64,000 nt of DNA from Marinoscillum sp. MHG1-6 (lineage in GTDB: Bacteria; Bacteroidota; Bacteroidia; Cytophagales; Cyclobacteriaceae): assembly GCF_024714475.1 (NCBI RefSeq), contig NZ_JAMZMI010000001.1, positions 496,001-560,000 of the forward strand, read 5' to 3'. The position numbers and the translations under genes were made by a program. Positions 35,576 to 44,568 of this stretch are shown in pieces. Every line of letters starts with the position of its first letter. Positions within the stretch are counted from its first letter, which is position 1. The notes beneath the pieces were generated by a model. That model saw only the letters and a program-made list of their open reading frames with translations, was not told the origin of the DNA and searched no databases.

Positions 35576-36184
35576 ATGAGCAATCTTACCAGGGAGCAGC
35601 AAGAGATCATTTCTGAGCTTGTTACGCAGGCATTGGAGAAGGCTGTTTCTTCAATGGAAAAGATGCTTCGTATAAGGATCAAAGCCAACCATATTGAATA
35701 TGGCCTAGGTACCCTGGAAACTATTCCGGAGCTCGATCAGCTTGGAAGGTTTAAGGCCCATCTTGTCAAATTGATGTTTACAGGTGATATGCGAGGGGCT
35801 TTCTATTTTGTAATTTTGGATCATGAGGTTGATTTGATCAACTCAGTATGTCTCCCTGAAGAATTTCAATCCGATAAGCGTACTGAAAACAAGCTGATGA
35901 AGCATGGTTTCATGTCCGAAATAGAAAATGTAATTGCGGCCCTTTCGGTTAAGGAAATTTCAGAAGCCCTGGGTGTACAAATCGAATTGCGTGTTCCTCA
36001 GATTCAGATACTGCCTGGCAGCGAGATCAATCAGTTTTTCAAAAAAGAGAATAAAATCTATAAAACCGCCTTTTTTGTGAAGTCGGTTTTGGAAGGACAG
36101 GCTGTTAATATTGCGCCCTTCTTCATCTGGATATTGGATGAAAGCTTCCTCGAAACACTGCGCTTGAATACTTCGGGAGGTTGA
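35576..36184 (+). CDS. CheC-like CheY-P phosphatase family protein
   Basis: 202 residues. The active-site signature of the CheC/CheX family is visible as Glu-Ile-Glu-Asn (about 116-119) followed 23 residues later by Pro, the expected E-x2-N-x22-P arrangement. It shares layout with the CheC-like protein encoded at 40876-41478. CheC dephosphorylates phospho-CheY and usually works with CheD, which is not in the window. It is on the plus strand and converges on the PP2C gene, with only 1 bp between stops, so it is expressed apart from the main cluster. Confidence 0.75.
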   Translation: MSNLTREQQEIISELVTQALEKAVSSMEKMLRIRIKANHIEYGLGTLETIPELDQLGRFKAHLVKLMFTGDMRGAFYFVILDHEVDLINSVCLPEEFQSDKRTENKLMKHGFMSEIENVIAALSVKEISEALGVQIELRVPQIQILPGSEINQFFKKENKIYKTAFFVKSVLEGQAVNIAPFFIWILDESFLETLRLNTSGG

Positions 36185-36185
36185 G

Positions 36186-36971
36186 TTATATAGCGAAACC
36201 TAATATGAGGATATCATCGGTAAGTGGCATAGAACCTTTCCAGTTATCGATTTCAGCGATGAGCATCTCCTTCTGTTTAAGCATTGATTCACCATAGATT
36301 TTCAACAGAATCTCAATAACCCCTTTGCTAGAAAGTCTTTTTTCGGTGCCACCATGCATCAGGTCTTTAAGGCCATCCGACATCAGATAAATGTTGGATA
36401 ATAGCCGGGAATTGAGCGAAAGTAGATTCGTTCGATAATCATGCATATACTCAAACCGGTCTCCCACCTGGAGCTTGTGACCTTTAATTTCTTTGAGTTC
36501 ACCCCCCTCGATTTGGATTAGATTCATACCGGCTCCGGAAAATTCAATTTTTCTTATGCCCATATCGATCTTGACGATTCCAACATCCGCGGCGGGACCA
36601 ACCTTAAGATTGGTTTTTTCCTTAAAGCGGGATTCAATCATGTGGTGTAGGTAACGAAGGATGGTTCCCGGGTCCTTTTCATTATCCGTTTTTACCAGCT
36701 TATCCAGGGATTGGGTATACACCCTGGTCATCATGCTAGCCAGGTGGCCATGCCCCATGCAATCGAAAACGGCTACAAAAAGACTCGTTTCATCCTGATG
36801 TACCCAAAACCCATCACCTCCGGCACGTCCGGTCATAGGTTTGTTAATAATGAACGCATCCAGAACGCTTGCTACGATCTCTTCCGGAAACATTGAGAAA
36901 TAATTTCTCTTTGTCTGGTCTTCATCGGAGGACAGCCCGAAGTTGAAATACGCAGGTTCCTGGTTGCTCAT
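36186..36971 (-). CDS. SpoIIE/PP2C-type serine phosphatase
   Basis: 261 residues. PPM/SpoIIE-type motifs are present: Ala-Gly-Gly-Asp-Gly (about 49-53), Val-Phe-Asp-Cys-Met-Gly-His-Gly (about 70-77), Met-Ser-Asp-Gly-Leu (about 198-202) and TDDILILGF (about 250-258), giving the acidic metal ligands. It consists of the catalytic domain only, with no attached receiver, PAS or HAMP domain. Such proteins usually dephosphorylate anti-anti-sigma (STAS) partners in partner-switching, but no STAS or RsbW gene is in the window. It is the last gene of the chemosensory cluster, 9 bp after cheX, so it may be an output. That role is inference. Confidence 0.9.
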   Translation of the reverse strand: MSNQEPAYFNFGLSSDEDQTKRNYFSMFPEEIVASVLDAFIINKPMTGRAGGDGFWVHQDETSLFVAVFDCMGHGHLASMMTRVYTQSLDKLVKTDNEKDPGTILRYLHHMIESRFKEKTNLKVGPAADVGIVKIDMGIRKIEFSGAGMNLIQIEGGELKEIKGHKLQVGDRFEYMHDYRTNLLSLNSRLLSNIYLMSDGLKDLMHGGTEKRLSSKGVIEILLKIYGESMLKQKEMLIAEIDNWKGSMPLTDDILILGFAI

Positions 36972-36980
36972 TAACCAAAT

Positions 36981-37448
36981 TTATTGCAAACCGATGACAA
37001 CGAAGGCTTCATGGTTATTCCAGTTGATCGGAATCACATAAATTGTTACGTCATCAGGTATTTTCAACTGATCCGGCATGCCTTTGAACACCAACGGAAC
37101 AGAGATCATGAAATTCGCTCCGAGGTTGGCACGAACATTTCCAGCGACTACATTAGAAATTTCACCGGCCATATCGAGAATATCCTCTTCTGACGGTTCA
37201 TCTATTCCAATAAAAATCTTGATGAGGTCTTCATACATTTCACGATTGGAGGAAATATAGACGAATCCTTTTCGATTGCCCGATATTCCAATCATACCTG
37301 TATAATCCTTCAAAAGCAGACCTTCCGATTCCTTGAGGTAAGGTACATTCAGTTCTGAATCAATTTCCGTCAAATGACGGAAGTAATTGTTCACTGAATT
37401 AATGAAGAGGTTACACGTGGCATCAAATTCTGCTTTACTGGTCTTCAT
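36981..37448 (-). CDS. CheX-like CheY-P phosphatase
   Basis: 155 residues, typical of CheX. The active-site helix reads DMAGEISNVVAGNVRANLG (about 91-109), with the Glu-Ile-Ser-Asn (E-x2-N) signature at about 95-98. CheX dimers remove phosphate from CheY-type receivers and terminate the signal. It is transcribed 38 bp after a stand-alone receiver gene and 9 bp before the PP2C gene, within the second half of the chemosensory cluster, and would act on one of the single-domain receivers encoded nearby. Confidence 0.85.
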   Translation of the reverse strand: MKTSKAEFDATCNLFINSVNNYFRHLTEIDSELNVPYLKESEGLLLKDYTGMIGISGNRKGFVYISSNREMYEDLIKIFIGIDEPSEEDILDMAGEISNVVAGNVRANLGANFMISVPLVFKGMPDQLKIPDDVTIYVIPINWNNHEAFVVIGLQ

Positions 37449-37486
37449 CCAACTAAAAATTAATTACTTCAAACATTGGAAAGATA

Positions 37487-37864
37487 CTATTCTATGGTAG
37501 GCTTATTTCTTTTTAGAAGCCGGTCGAAGGCATTGGCAAGGTCTTTCGCATTGACAGGTTTATATAGAAATCCTCTGGCTCCTTTATCCAGAGCCCTCAG
37601 GCCCGTGAGTTTATCAGATAATGCTGTAATGATCATTACCTTAGCTGCAGGATGGATCGCCATAATCTGATCCAGACACGCTAAGCCATCCATTCCGGGC
37701 ATAGTGATATCCAAAGTAATCACATCGGGCATTTCGCCTTTCACCAACTTGACAGCTTCATCTCCATCGGCAGCCATACCAATGATCTCAATGTCGTAAT
37801 CCTTAAGGTTTTTTTCGATAATACGTCGCATTATCGAAGAATCATCAACTATCAATAGCCTCAT
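37487..37864 (-). CDS. Single-domain response regulator (CheY-like)
   Basis: 125 residues, receiver only. Conserved positions are Asp-Asp at 6-7 (IVDDSSIMRR), the phospho-acceptor Asp in VITLDITMPGMDG (about 51-63), the Thr in MIITALS and the Lys in FLYKPVNAKDL. Its start lies 20 bp inside the 3' end of the membrane kinase gene, so the two are translationally coupled and this is the likely receiver of that kinase. CheX follows 38 bp later. It has no output domain and so must signal by protein contact. Confidence 0.93.
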   Translation of the reverse strand: MRLLIVDDSSIMRRIIEKNLKDYDIEIIGMAADGDEAVKLVKGEMPDVITLDITMPGMDGLACLDQIMAIHPAAKVMIITALSDKLTGLRALDKGARGFLYKPVNAKDLANAFDRLLKRNKPTIE

Positions 37865-40469
37865 TCTCTTCTATTTTTCCGGCATCATCTTTAAAAGGTA
37901 AGCTGATGACTAGTTTGAAATATTTACCTGCCTCATAATCCATTTTGAATTTGGCCTTTAGCTCTTCAATTAGGGATTTTACAAGGCTCATGCCCTGACC
38001 TCGGCCTGCATGTTCATCTACCTTGTCGCTGGTAGAAAACCCGTTTTCGAAGATGAGGTTTACGGCCTTTTTGTCGGTCATCTTTTTAGCTTCATAATCT
38101 GTAATGAGGCCTTTTTTAACGGCTTTGTCCTTGATCTCGCTCACATCCAGACCCTTCCCATCATCTTTGTAGACAATTTGTAGGGTGTTCTTTTTTGGAT
38201 GTTCTAATTCTACATTGATGTTACCTCTCAATAACTTTCCTTGCTTCAGTCTAACCTCACGATCTTCGATGCCATGTTTGATCGAATTTCTAATGAGCTG
38301 AAGCATAATGTCCTTGCACTGCTCTACCTGTTCTCCTGATAATACCAGATTCTCCTCATTTTTAAAGAAGAAGTCTACCGGCTTATCCATTTTGTCTGAG
38401 AGAACCTTAACGGATCTTTCAAGCGAGTCCACTAACATGATATTCGAAGCGACACTTCCACCTGAAGGATATTTGCGATATACGTCTGCCACCTTGCGCA
38501 GCATGGAATTCATATCGTCTATCATTTTGTCCGCATCGTCTATTTCGTAAAGTACTGTAAGGAAGTCTTTACCCGTTACCTCTTTGGCTTTAAGCTTTTC
38601 GATGGTCTCTTCTATGGAGTGGAACTTTTCACTCATGATTTCCAGTCCGATCACCACGGCATTGGCTTTCAGACTATGAATCGTTTGAAAGGTGAAATCC
38701 AGAAGCATCTTGAGATCGCTTTCTTTATCGCTTTCATACCTTTCAGAAATGCTCTTGAGTGTTTTCTTGGAATTATAAAGGAATCCGCGAATGACGCTTG
38801 GATCTATTTTTAGAATGCTGAGAACTTGTTCAGTTTCCTGTTTTTTCTGCTTTTCTGCTTCTTCAAGATGTTTTTGTAGTAAGACAGATTCTGTCTCATC
38901 TGAAACAGTCACCATGACATTGACAATGCGATTTTTCCCCCAGATTCGGGTGAAATTGACGCGGATATATTTCGTGGTAACAACACCATTTATCTCGTTG
39001 AAAATCTTTACCTGCTCGATCGGGTTCAATTGATTTACGACATCTTCGTCCATGTCCTCGTTGAACAAATGCCGCATAAACATTTCCAGGGCTTCCAAAT
39101 CACGCGGAATGATCAATGGCCTCATGAAATTGGAAAAGTTTTCTCCCGCAATCTTATTAACGCCAAAGATTTTTTCCATGGCTTTGGAGTACAGCTTACT
39201 CATCTTAAAGTTTCGATCAAGGAGAAATATCCCCTGATGGATGTTTTTAAACACCAACATGGAAACCCTGTAGATATTATGATAAAGGAACTTGGCTTTA
39301 TCTCTTTCTTTTCTCAGGATGTCATGTGAGGCGTTGATCTCATCCACCATTACATTAAAGGTCTTGGCGTATTGACCAATTTCATCTTTGGTTGGAATGC
39401 TGACCTTACTGGACCAGTCTCCCTGTGAAATTCGCAGGGTGAATTTTTCAAGGGTTTTAACATTGGCAAGCAGGTTACTGACAATGATTGACATGAGCCA
39501 CATGGCCATTGCTCCAATCACAATGTCCACAATCACAAAGGACCAGAATTTTCTGAAGGCAGAAGATGACAAATCGACTGTACGACTCAACAGGCGCTCA
39601 GAAATTTGGTCTTCAACCTTTTTGAGCGAATTGATCTTACTGGTGGTCATGTCATACCAGTAGCTCGGCTCTACATCAAAGGTGGTCCTTAGGTGGATGA
39701 TGTTTCTTAATCGATCAACTTCTTCAACATCATGTCCGGAAATTTCCCGACTGTAAGAGCCTTGAGATTCAGCATCAGCTATGACTAAAAAGGCATCAAT
39801 ATAGGACTGTTCCTTTGCTACCAAAGAAGTAAATGCGCTATAAAGTTCATCATTCATCTCCTTCGATGAAAGAGCCTGTGTTCCAATAGCACGTTCGATA
39901 CTAGCTTCTTCTTTTGCCTTGAGAAAATAGATCAGGGCATGGACCTGTTGGGCAATCTCCTTATCGCGTGTTTCGTTAATCAGAAGATCAACCGTATTGA
40001 GCGCTATGTTATTGATCTCCGAGTAATAGTTAAGGATCTGAGAAGACTGCAGTGAGCGTTTATCTATTTTTCCTCTAATCCCTTTGAGGGATTCGAACTT
40101 GGATTGTAACAACTTGAGTTCGTCATTATGCCGAATTGTTACTTCAGAGGTTTCCGGTTTACCTAGTTCCGTGTAAAACTTATTCAGAGCCGCATCGCTA
40201 ATGGACCGTTGTTTTTTCAGTTCCTCCAGAAACTTAATACCTTCAGAGGAAGTATATCCAATTGCAATACTTCGTTCTTTTTGAAGCTCATGCACGGCCT
40301 GATTGATTTCAACACCGAGTTTCAGTGTGATGTTGAGTCGCTCTGAGTCATTGTAGTCAAGATAGTTATGGCGAATCTGTAGGTAATCAAAGCAGATGAT
40401 AATAACTATCAACGGGATCAGAACAACCGCAAACTTGATACGTATGGGGAGATCGTATAATATCTTCAT
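37845..40469 (-). CDS. Membrane-bound CheA-like histidine kinase with NIT, HAMP, PAS, Hpt and HATPase regions
   Basis: 874 residues. TM1 is at about 10-30, a periplasmic nitrate/nitrite-sensing-type domain (HELQKERSIAIGYTSSEG) spans about 40-300, TM2 about 309-334, HAMP about 335-390 and a PAS-like region about 405-530. A histidine-phosphotransfer-type helix bundle with His598 in IHSLKANA follows at about 560-650, then a CheA-type HATPase (IRNSIKHGIED, about 710-870; GRGQGMSLVK near the end). No CheW-like P5 domain and no receiver are present. Upstream is a CheY-like gene and downstream an overlapping one. I read it as a CheA-like kinase directly fused to its own sensor; ligand unknown. Confidence 0.85.
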   Translation of the reverse strand: MKILYDLPIRIKFAVVLIPLIVIIICFDYLQIRHNYLDYNDSERLNITLKLGVEINQAVHELQKERSIAIGYTSSEGIKFLEELKKQRSISDAALNKFYTELGKPETSEVTIRHNDELKLLQSKFESLKGIRGKIDKRSLQSSQILNYYSEINNIALNTVDLLINETRDKEIAQQVHALIYFLKAKEEASIERAIGTQALSSKEMNDELYSAFTSLVAKEQSYIDAFLVIADAESQGSYSREISGHDVEEVDRLRNIIHLRTTFDVEPSYWYDMTTSKINSLKKVEDQISERLLSRTVDLSSSAFRKFWSFVIVDIVIGAMAMWLMSIIVSNLLANVKTLEKFTLRISQGDWSSKVSIPTKDEIGQYAKTFNVMVDEINASHDILRKERDKAKFLYHNIYRVSMLVFKNIHQGIFLLDRNFKMSKLYSKAMEKIFGVNKIAGENFSNFMRPLIIPRDLEALEMFMRHLFNEDMDEDVVNQLNPIEQVKIFNEINGVVTTKYIRVNFTRIWGKNRIVNVMVTVSDETESVLLQKHLEEAEKQKKQETEQVLSILKIDPSVIRGFLYNSKKTLKSISERYESDKESDLKMLLDFTFQTIHSLKANAVVIGLEIMSEKFHSIEETIEKLKAKEVTGKDFLTVLYEIDDADKMIDDMNSMLRKVADVYRKYPSGGSVASNIMLVDSLERSVKVLSDKMDKPVDFFFKNEENLVLSGEQVEQCKDIMLQLIRNSIKHGIEDREVRLKQGKLLRGNINVELEHPKKNTLQIVYKDDGKGLDVSEIKDKAVKKGLITDYEAKKMTDKKAVNLIFENGFSTSDKVDEHAGRGQGMSLVKSLIEELKAKFKMDYEAGKYFKLVISLPFKDDAGKIEENEAIDS

Positions 40470-40492
40470 TTTGGATTAATGGCTATAAGAAA

Positions 40493-40855
40493 TCAGGCAA
40501 AAACCTTATTCACGACCTCCACAAGTGACTCAGAGGTAAAAGGTTTTACAATATAATCCGAAGCTCCTAGCTCTTTTCCTTTGTTGATCACGGTTTGCTG
40601 GCCTACAGCGCTGATCATAATGACTTTCGATTCTAACCCTTCATCTCGAAGGACTTTCAGAACCTCAAAACCCATCATGTCCGGTAAAATATTGTCAAGA
40701 GTGATCAAGTCGGGTTGTGTTTCCATTGCAAGATCGATCGCAGATTCACCGTCTTTTGCCTCTCCCGCTATTTCATAGCCCGCTTCTTCCAGTGCTGAGC
40801 GCACCAGGGATCTCATGTAAATAGAGTCATCAACTATTAGTACTTTCTTACTCAT
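40493..40855 (-). CDS. Single-domain response regulator (CheY-like)
   Basis: 120 residues from the ATG at 40855 (MSKKVLIVDDSIYMRSL); the frame is open further upstream to 40924 but that overlaps cheC. Acidic pair at 9-10, the phospho-acceptor Asp in LITLDNILPDMMG (about 53-65), Ser in MISAVGQQ and Lys in YIVKPFTSE are all intact. It is closely similar in sequence to the receiver at 41621-41998. It lies between a CheC-like gene (20 bp) and the membrane kinase gene (23 bp), in the order expected for a kinase-receiver-phosphatase set. Confidence 0.93.
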   Translation of the reverse strand: MSKKVLIVDDSIYMRSLVRSALEEAGYEIAGEAKDGESAIDLAMETQPDLITLDNILPDMMGFEVLKVLRDEGLESKVIMISAVGQQTVINKGKELGASDYIVKPFTSESLVEVVNKVFA

Positions 40856-40875
40856 CTGTAGCTTATTTATACTGG

Positions 40876-41478
40876 TTAAACTAAGTCCTTTATTTTGTTC
40901 ATGAATTCTTCGTGGAACACCCAAATAAAATCGGGTGATATATCTAGCTCAAGTCCTTTAAAGTTGGCCTTAAAACGAATTAGTGAATCAAAGTCCCGGG
41001 TATCTTCTTCCAGGAACTGATTTACTTCATGGTCGTGCATCACATGGAGTGATGGCACCATTCCATAAATTTCCAATCCCAGAAAATTTGAGAATTCCGT
41101 GATTACTGCGGCAGCCATCATGTTGTCGACCTCCGTTAGGAAGCCCATTTTCATCATTTTGCTTTCCGGGCTGTCACTTTCAATAATACTGGCAGGGAGA
41201 CAGGCTCGATAAATTTTATCTACTTCATCCTCGTTGAAGATAAGGTGGCTTGTACCTTTCAGCTCGCCCATGAGCTCAGTCTTGACTAAATGTACCGTTT
41301 CATCTTTTGCGCCATTGTATTTTGGAAGGGCTTCTTTGACATCATGGCTATAGTCAACTTTAACAATGGAAATTGGGCTTTGCAGAATTTGTTCCATGGA
41401 TTTCTTGGCCATTGACATTCCGTCAAAGACAAGCTTGGAAGCAATTTCAAACTCTGCCTGGTTAAGTTTGTCTAACAT
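40876..41478 (-). CDS. CheC-like CheY-P phosphatase
   Basis: 200 residues. The active-site signature Glu-Val-Asp-Asn-Met (about 119-123) is followed by Pro 23 residues after the Asn, matching the CheC E-x2-N-x22-P pattern. The fold is alpha/beta without membrane segments. It is similar in layout to the plus-strand gene at 35576. It opens the second half of the chemosensory cluster, after a 142 bp gap, and precedes a CheY-like gene by 20 bp. The usual partner CheD is not seen. Confidence 0.82.
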   Translation of the reverse strand: MLDKLNQAEFEIASKLVFDGMSMAKKSMEQILQSPISIVKVDYSHDVKEALPKYNGAKDETVHLVKTELMGELKGTSHLIFNEDEVDKIYRACLPASIIESDSPESKMMKMGFLTEVDNMMAAAVITEFSNFLGLEIYGMVPSLHVMHDHEVNQFLEEDTRDFDSLIRFKANFKGLELDISPDFIWVFHEEFMNKIKDLV

Positions 41479-41570
41479 ATTTTGGTTGGGTTTGGTATTG
41501 TAATCTCATTAATTTGACTCATTCACTCAAAAAAAACTGTATGAATCGCGTTTTTGTATTCTGAATAAAG

Positions 41571-41602
41571 AGTTTTCAGTCTTAAATAAAGAAATGAAAA
41601 CT
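41571..41602. repeat. 8 bp inverted repeat in the gap between the two chemosensory gene groups
   Basis: AGTTTTCA (41571-41578) and TGAAAACT (41595-41602) are perfect inverted copies with a 16 bp spacer. The stem is AT-rich, so it is a weak terminator; a regulator-binding site is the other option. The 142 bp gap around it divides the cluster into two likely transcripts. Confidence 0.35.
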
Positions 41603-41620
41603 TCTAAAGTTATGTTGTTT

Positions 41621-41998
41621 TTATGCATTCTTAAAAACCAGTTTTAGTTCGTTCAACAATTTTTCTTTTGAATATGGCTTGATCAGGTATGCATTGGCAC
41701 CCAGTGACATAGCCTCTTCAATAGCAGATTGTTGACCTACTGCACTGATCATAATCACCCCCACTCGTATCCCTTCATTTTTTAAAGTTTTCAAAATCTG
41801 TAATCCTGTCATATCAGGTAAAATGTTATCCAGGGTTATTACCTCTGGTCTCAGGGTAATGATCTTGTCAAGTGCTTCTTCCCCGTTTTTTGCTTCTCCA
41901 ATCACCTGATAGCCCGCCCCTTCAATGGCCTTGATCAAGGTCATACGCGTGTAAGCGGAATCGTCTATAACTAATACGGTTTGCTTCATTCTAGGCAA
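41621..41998 (-). CDS. Single-domain response regulator (CheY-like)
   Basis: 125 residues, receiver only. Acidic pair at about 11-12 in VLVIDDSAYTRMTL, phospho-acceptor Asp in VITLDNILPDMTG (about 55-67), Ser in MISAVGQQ and Lys in YLIKPYSKE. It is 4 bp after cheR and is the last gene of the first chemosensory transcript, so it is the likely CheY of the canonical CheA. The second cluster receiver (40493-40855) is its close paralogue. There is no output domain. Confidence 0.93.
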   Translation of the reverse strand: MPRMKQTVLVIDDSAYTRMTLIKAIEGAGYQVIGEAKNGEEALDKIITLRPEVITLDNILPDMTGLQILKTLKNEGIRVGVIMISAVGQQSAIEEAMSLGANAYLIKPYSKEKLLNELKLVFKNA

Positions 41999-42002
41999 AT
42001 GG

Positions 42003-42851
42003 TTAGATTTTTCTATAAATCTTGGTTCGTATATCTTCTACTCTAAAAAGTTTTTTGCCTGCTTCGGGCATTATATCATAATAGCCAATGATCAGATACC
42101 CATCGGCCTTCATACAGTCATAGATCAGCTTGAGTACTTTAAGCTTTAGCTTATCGTCAAAATAGATCATGACATTTCGACAAAAAACGATATCGTAATT
42201 TCCCGTCACCTCATCGTGCACCAGATTATGCCTTTCAAAAGCCACATTTTGTTTGTAGATGGGCTTGATGGAGGCATGCTTTTGATGAAAGTCAAAGTAA
42301 TTTTCCAGTTTCCGTCCCGGAAAAAATTTTAAGAACGGGGAAAGATATTGCTGGATCAGCTCCAGTGGATAGTCACCTATTTTCGCTTTTTGTAATGCTT
42401 TATTACTTAAATCTGAAGCGGCAAGTCGAGCCGTAGCCAATTGACCGATTTCTTCCAACACGATCGCCATGGTATAAACTTCCTCTCCGGTTGAACAGCC
42501 GGCATGCCATATTTTCAAGGGTTTTCCCTTGAAGTTTGGCAGTATTTGATCGCGTAACTTGATCCAGACATCCGGGTTTCTGAAGAGCTCAGTAAGATTG
42601 ACCAACAAATCATCAATAGCCGCATTGAAGAAATCGGCGTCCTGAAGAATTCTTCCCCAAAGATCCAATGACGACTCCATGTTGTGTTTTAACATAAGTC
42701 GGTTCAATCCTCTTTTAAGCGATTGCTTTTCATAATTAGTAAAATCCAATCCATATCTGTTTTTGATGGCAACCATCAGGGCATTCATCTCCTCATCGGT
42801 AATGAGTTCCTCTACCTTAAATACGTTTGGATATGTGTCTGCTGGCTTCAT
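42003..42851 (-). CDS. cheR: Chemoreceptor glutamate methyltransferase CheR
   Basis: 282 residues. The N-terminal helical region (about 15-85) precedes a SAM-methyltransferase domain with motif I WHAGCSTGEEVYTMAI (about 115-130) and FCRNVMIYFDD (about 229-239). CheR methylates glutamates of MCP signalling helices for adaptation. The start overlaps the cheA stop by 4 bp (ATGA), so the genes are translationally coupled. CheB is encoded two genes earlier in the same unit. Confidence 0.95.
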   Translation of the reverse strand: MKPADTYPNVFKVEELITDEEMNALMVAIKNRYGLDFTNYEKQSLKRGLNRLMLKHNMESSLDLWGRILQDADFFNAAIDDLLVNLTELFRNPDVWIKLRDQILPNFKGKPLKIWHAGCSTGEEVYTMAIVLEEIGQLATARLAASDLSNKALQKAKIGDYPLELIQQYLSPFLKFFPGRKLENYFDFHQKHASIKPIYKQNVAFERHNLVHDEVTGNYDIVFCRNVMIYFDDKLKLKVLKLIYDCMKADGYLIIGYYDIMPEAGKKLFRVEDIRTKIYRKI

Positions 42852-44566
42852 TTCGTCTCTTCCTGTCCCCTCTGTAAAGATTGTTTGTGAACCAAATCAG
42901 TAAGCACTGAGATATCAATCACAGGGCATACTTTCCCATTACCCAGGATGGTTGCCCCACTAATTAGATTAATGTCCTGAAGGGGTCTGGCTAATGGCTT
43001 TTCAATAACTTCTTTTTGCTGAATAACGCGATCCACCACAATGCCGGTAATATGATTTCCATAGGATACCACGAGTACATCATGAAGTTCGTTTTCAGAA
43101 ATGCTATTGTATGTTTTATGCAAGGAACCCCTTACGCTCACCTCTGAAAGATGCTTCATGCTGAGTAGATCCTTCATGAAAATGATTGAAATAGCCTCTC
43201 CCTGAAAGTCAGCAGTCAATCCTGCTCCGAGTTTATGAATCTGGGATTTTTCCAGAGTGATAACAGCCTCGGTGTAAGCCAGGGCAATGGCATATTCCTG
43301 TTGATCCACTTCGAAAAGCAACGTACCTTTTAGAGCCAATGAGGCGGGTACGTGAAGTTCGATTCTGGTTCCTTTTTGGTCCTCTGTCTTTATTTTAACC
43401 TGACCGCCTACTGATTCAACCGCTTTCTTTACGACATCCATTCCTACCCCTCTTCCGGAGAGCTCATTGACTGTTTCGGCATTGGAAAAACCCGACTCAA
43501 AAATGTATTCTATGACCTCATCAGAAGAAAGCGTTTCCGCCACTGATTTTGACACCAAATTGGCCTTTACAAGTTTGGCCCTAATCGCGTCTGTATCAAT
43601 TCCGCCTCCATCATCCTCAATGGCTATTATCACCCGGTCGCGCTCGTGAGTAGCACTAAGCTCCACCGTGCCGCTTTCACTTTTTCCTCGTTCTTTTCTC
43701 TTTTCCGGGGATTCAATCCCATGGCTCACCGCATTACGAATGACGTGAACCAGGGCATCTCCGATAATTTTAAGGATGTTTCGGTCAATCTCTACTTCGG
43801 TTCCCTTCAGTACCAGATTGGCCTTTTTATTTTCCAGAGAGGAGGCATCTCTCAGGACACGATGAAATTTGTTGAAAAGGAACCCTACCTGTACCATTCT
43901 CACGTTCATGATACTATACTGCAGGTTGGAAGAAACCCGTTTTAAGGCTTCAAGGTCTGAAGAAGACAAAGCCTCTTTTTGACTCAAAGCAAGAAGTCGG
44001 TCACGCTCAATGATCAGCTGCCCTACTTCGTTCATCATTTCATCCAATTTTCTTACGGGAACCTGAATGACGTCAGAAAAGGAAATCTGACTTCCAAAAC
44101 CGTTTGACTGCTCTTTGGAACCAGTATCCTTTACGTCTTCTTTATCACCTTCAGATTCTGAATCGTCAGTTTCCTCTTGCTTTAAGTTCTTTTCGAGAAA
44201 CAGCGATAAACTGGTTTTTATGCCCAGGTAACTGACTTTTTCATTTGTTTCCAGCGCACCAATGAGACCGCTCAATTTGTCATTGGCTCGAAAAATCAAT
44301 TGAAATAGTTCCGATCCCAGCTCCATACGCTTTTGCTGTATGGCCAACATCACGTCTTCAATTAAATGAGACAGGTCGGCGATGGCATCAAAACCCATTC
44401 CCATGGCATTACCTTTCATGGTATGGGTAATCCTGAAAATTTCTTTGATGGCCTGCGCGTTGTGGTGGTCCTTCTCCAGGTCGACAAAGAGTTTGTCCAA
44501 TTGCTCCTGGTTATCTTTTGCCTCTATCAGGAAGAGTTCTTTATATTCTGATTCCTTCGATTTCAA
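42848..44566 (-). CDS. cheA: Chemotaxis histidine kinase CheA
   Basis: 572 residues. The phosphotransfer P1 domain has His48 in FRITHTMKGNAMGMG, an acidic linker follows (about 135-155), then a dimerisation P3 region (RKLDEMMNEVGQLII), a HATPase P4 domain (HVIRNAVSHGIESPEKR, then a GRGVGMDVVKKAV lid-type block) and a CheW-like P5 domain (about 430-565). A distinct CheY-binding P2 domain seems to be missing. It couples receptor signals through CheW to CheY and CheB. It follows cheB by 2 bp and overlaps cheR by 4 bp. Confidence 0.95.
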   Translation of the reverse strand: MKSKESEYKELFLIEAKDNQEQLDKLFVDLEKDHHNAQAIKEIFRITHTMKGNAMGMGFDAIADLSHLIEDVMLAIQQKRMELGSELFQLIFRANDKLSGLIGALETNEKVSYLGIKTSLSLFLEKNLKQEETDDSESEGDKEDVKDTGSKEQSNGFGSQISFSDVIQVPVRKLDEMMNEVGQLIIERDRLLALSQKEALSSSDLEALKRVSSNLQYSIMNVRMVQVGFLFNKFHRVLRDASSLENKKANLVLKGTEVEIDRNILKIIGDALVHVIRNAVSHGIESPEKRKERGKSESGTVELSATHERDRVIIAIEDDGGGIDTDAIRAKLVKANLVSKSVAETLSSDEVIEYIFESGFSNAETVNELSGRGVGMDVVKKAVESVGGQVKIKTEDQKGTRIELHVPASLALKGTLLFEVDQQEYAIALAYTEAVITLEKSQIHKLGAGLTADFQGEAISIIFMKDLLSMKHLSEVSVRGSLHKTYNSISENELHDVLVVSYGNHITGIVVDRVIQQKEVIEKPLARPLQDINLISGATILGNGKVCPVIDISVLTDLVHKQSLQRGQEETK

Positions 44567-44568
44567 TG

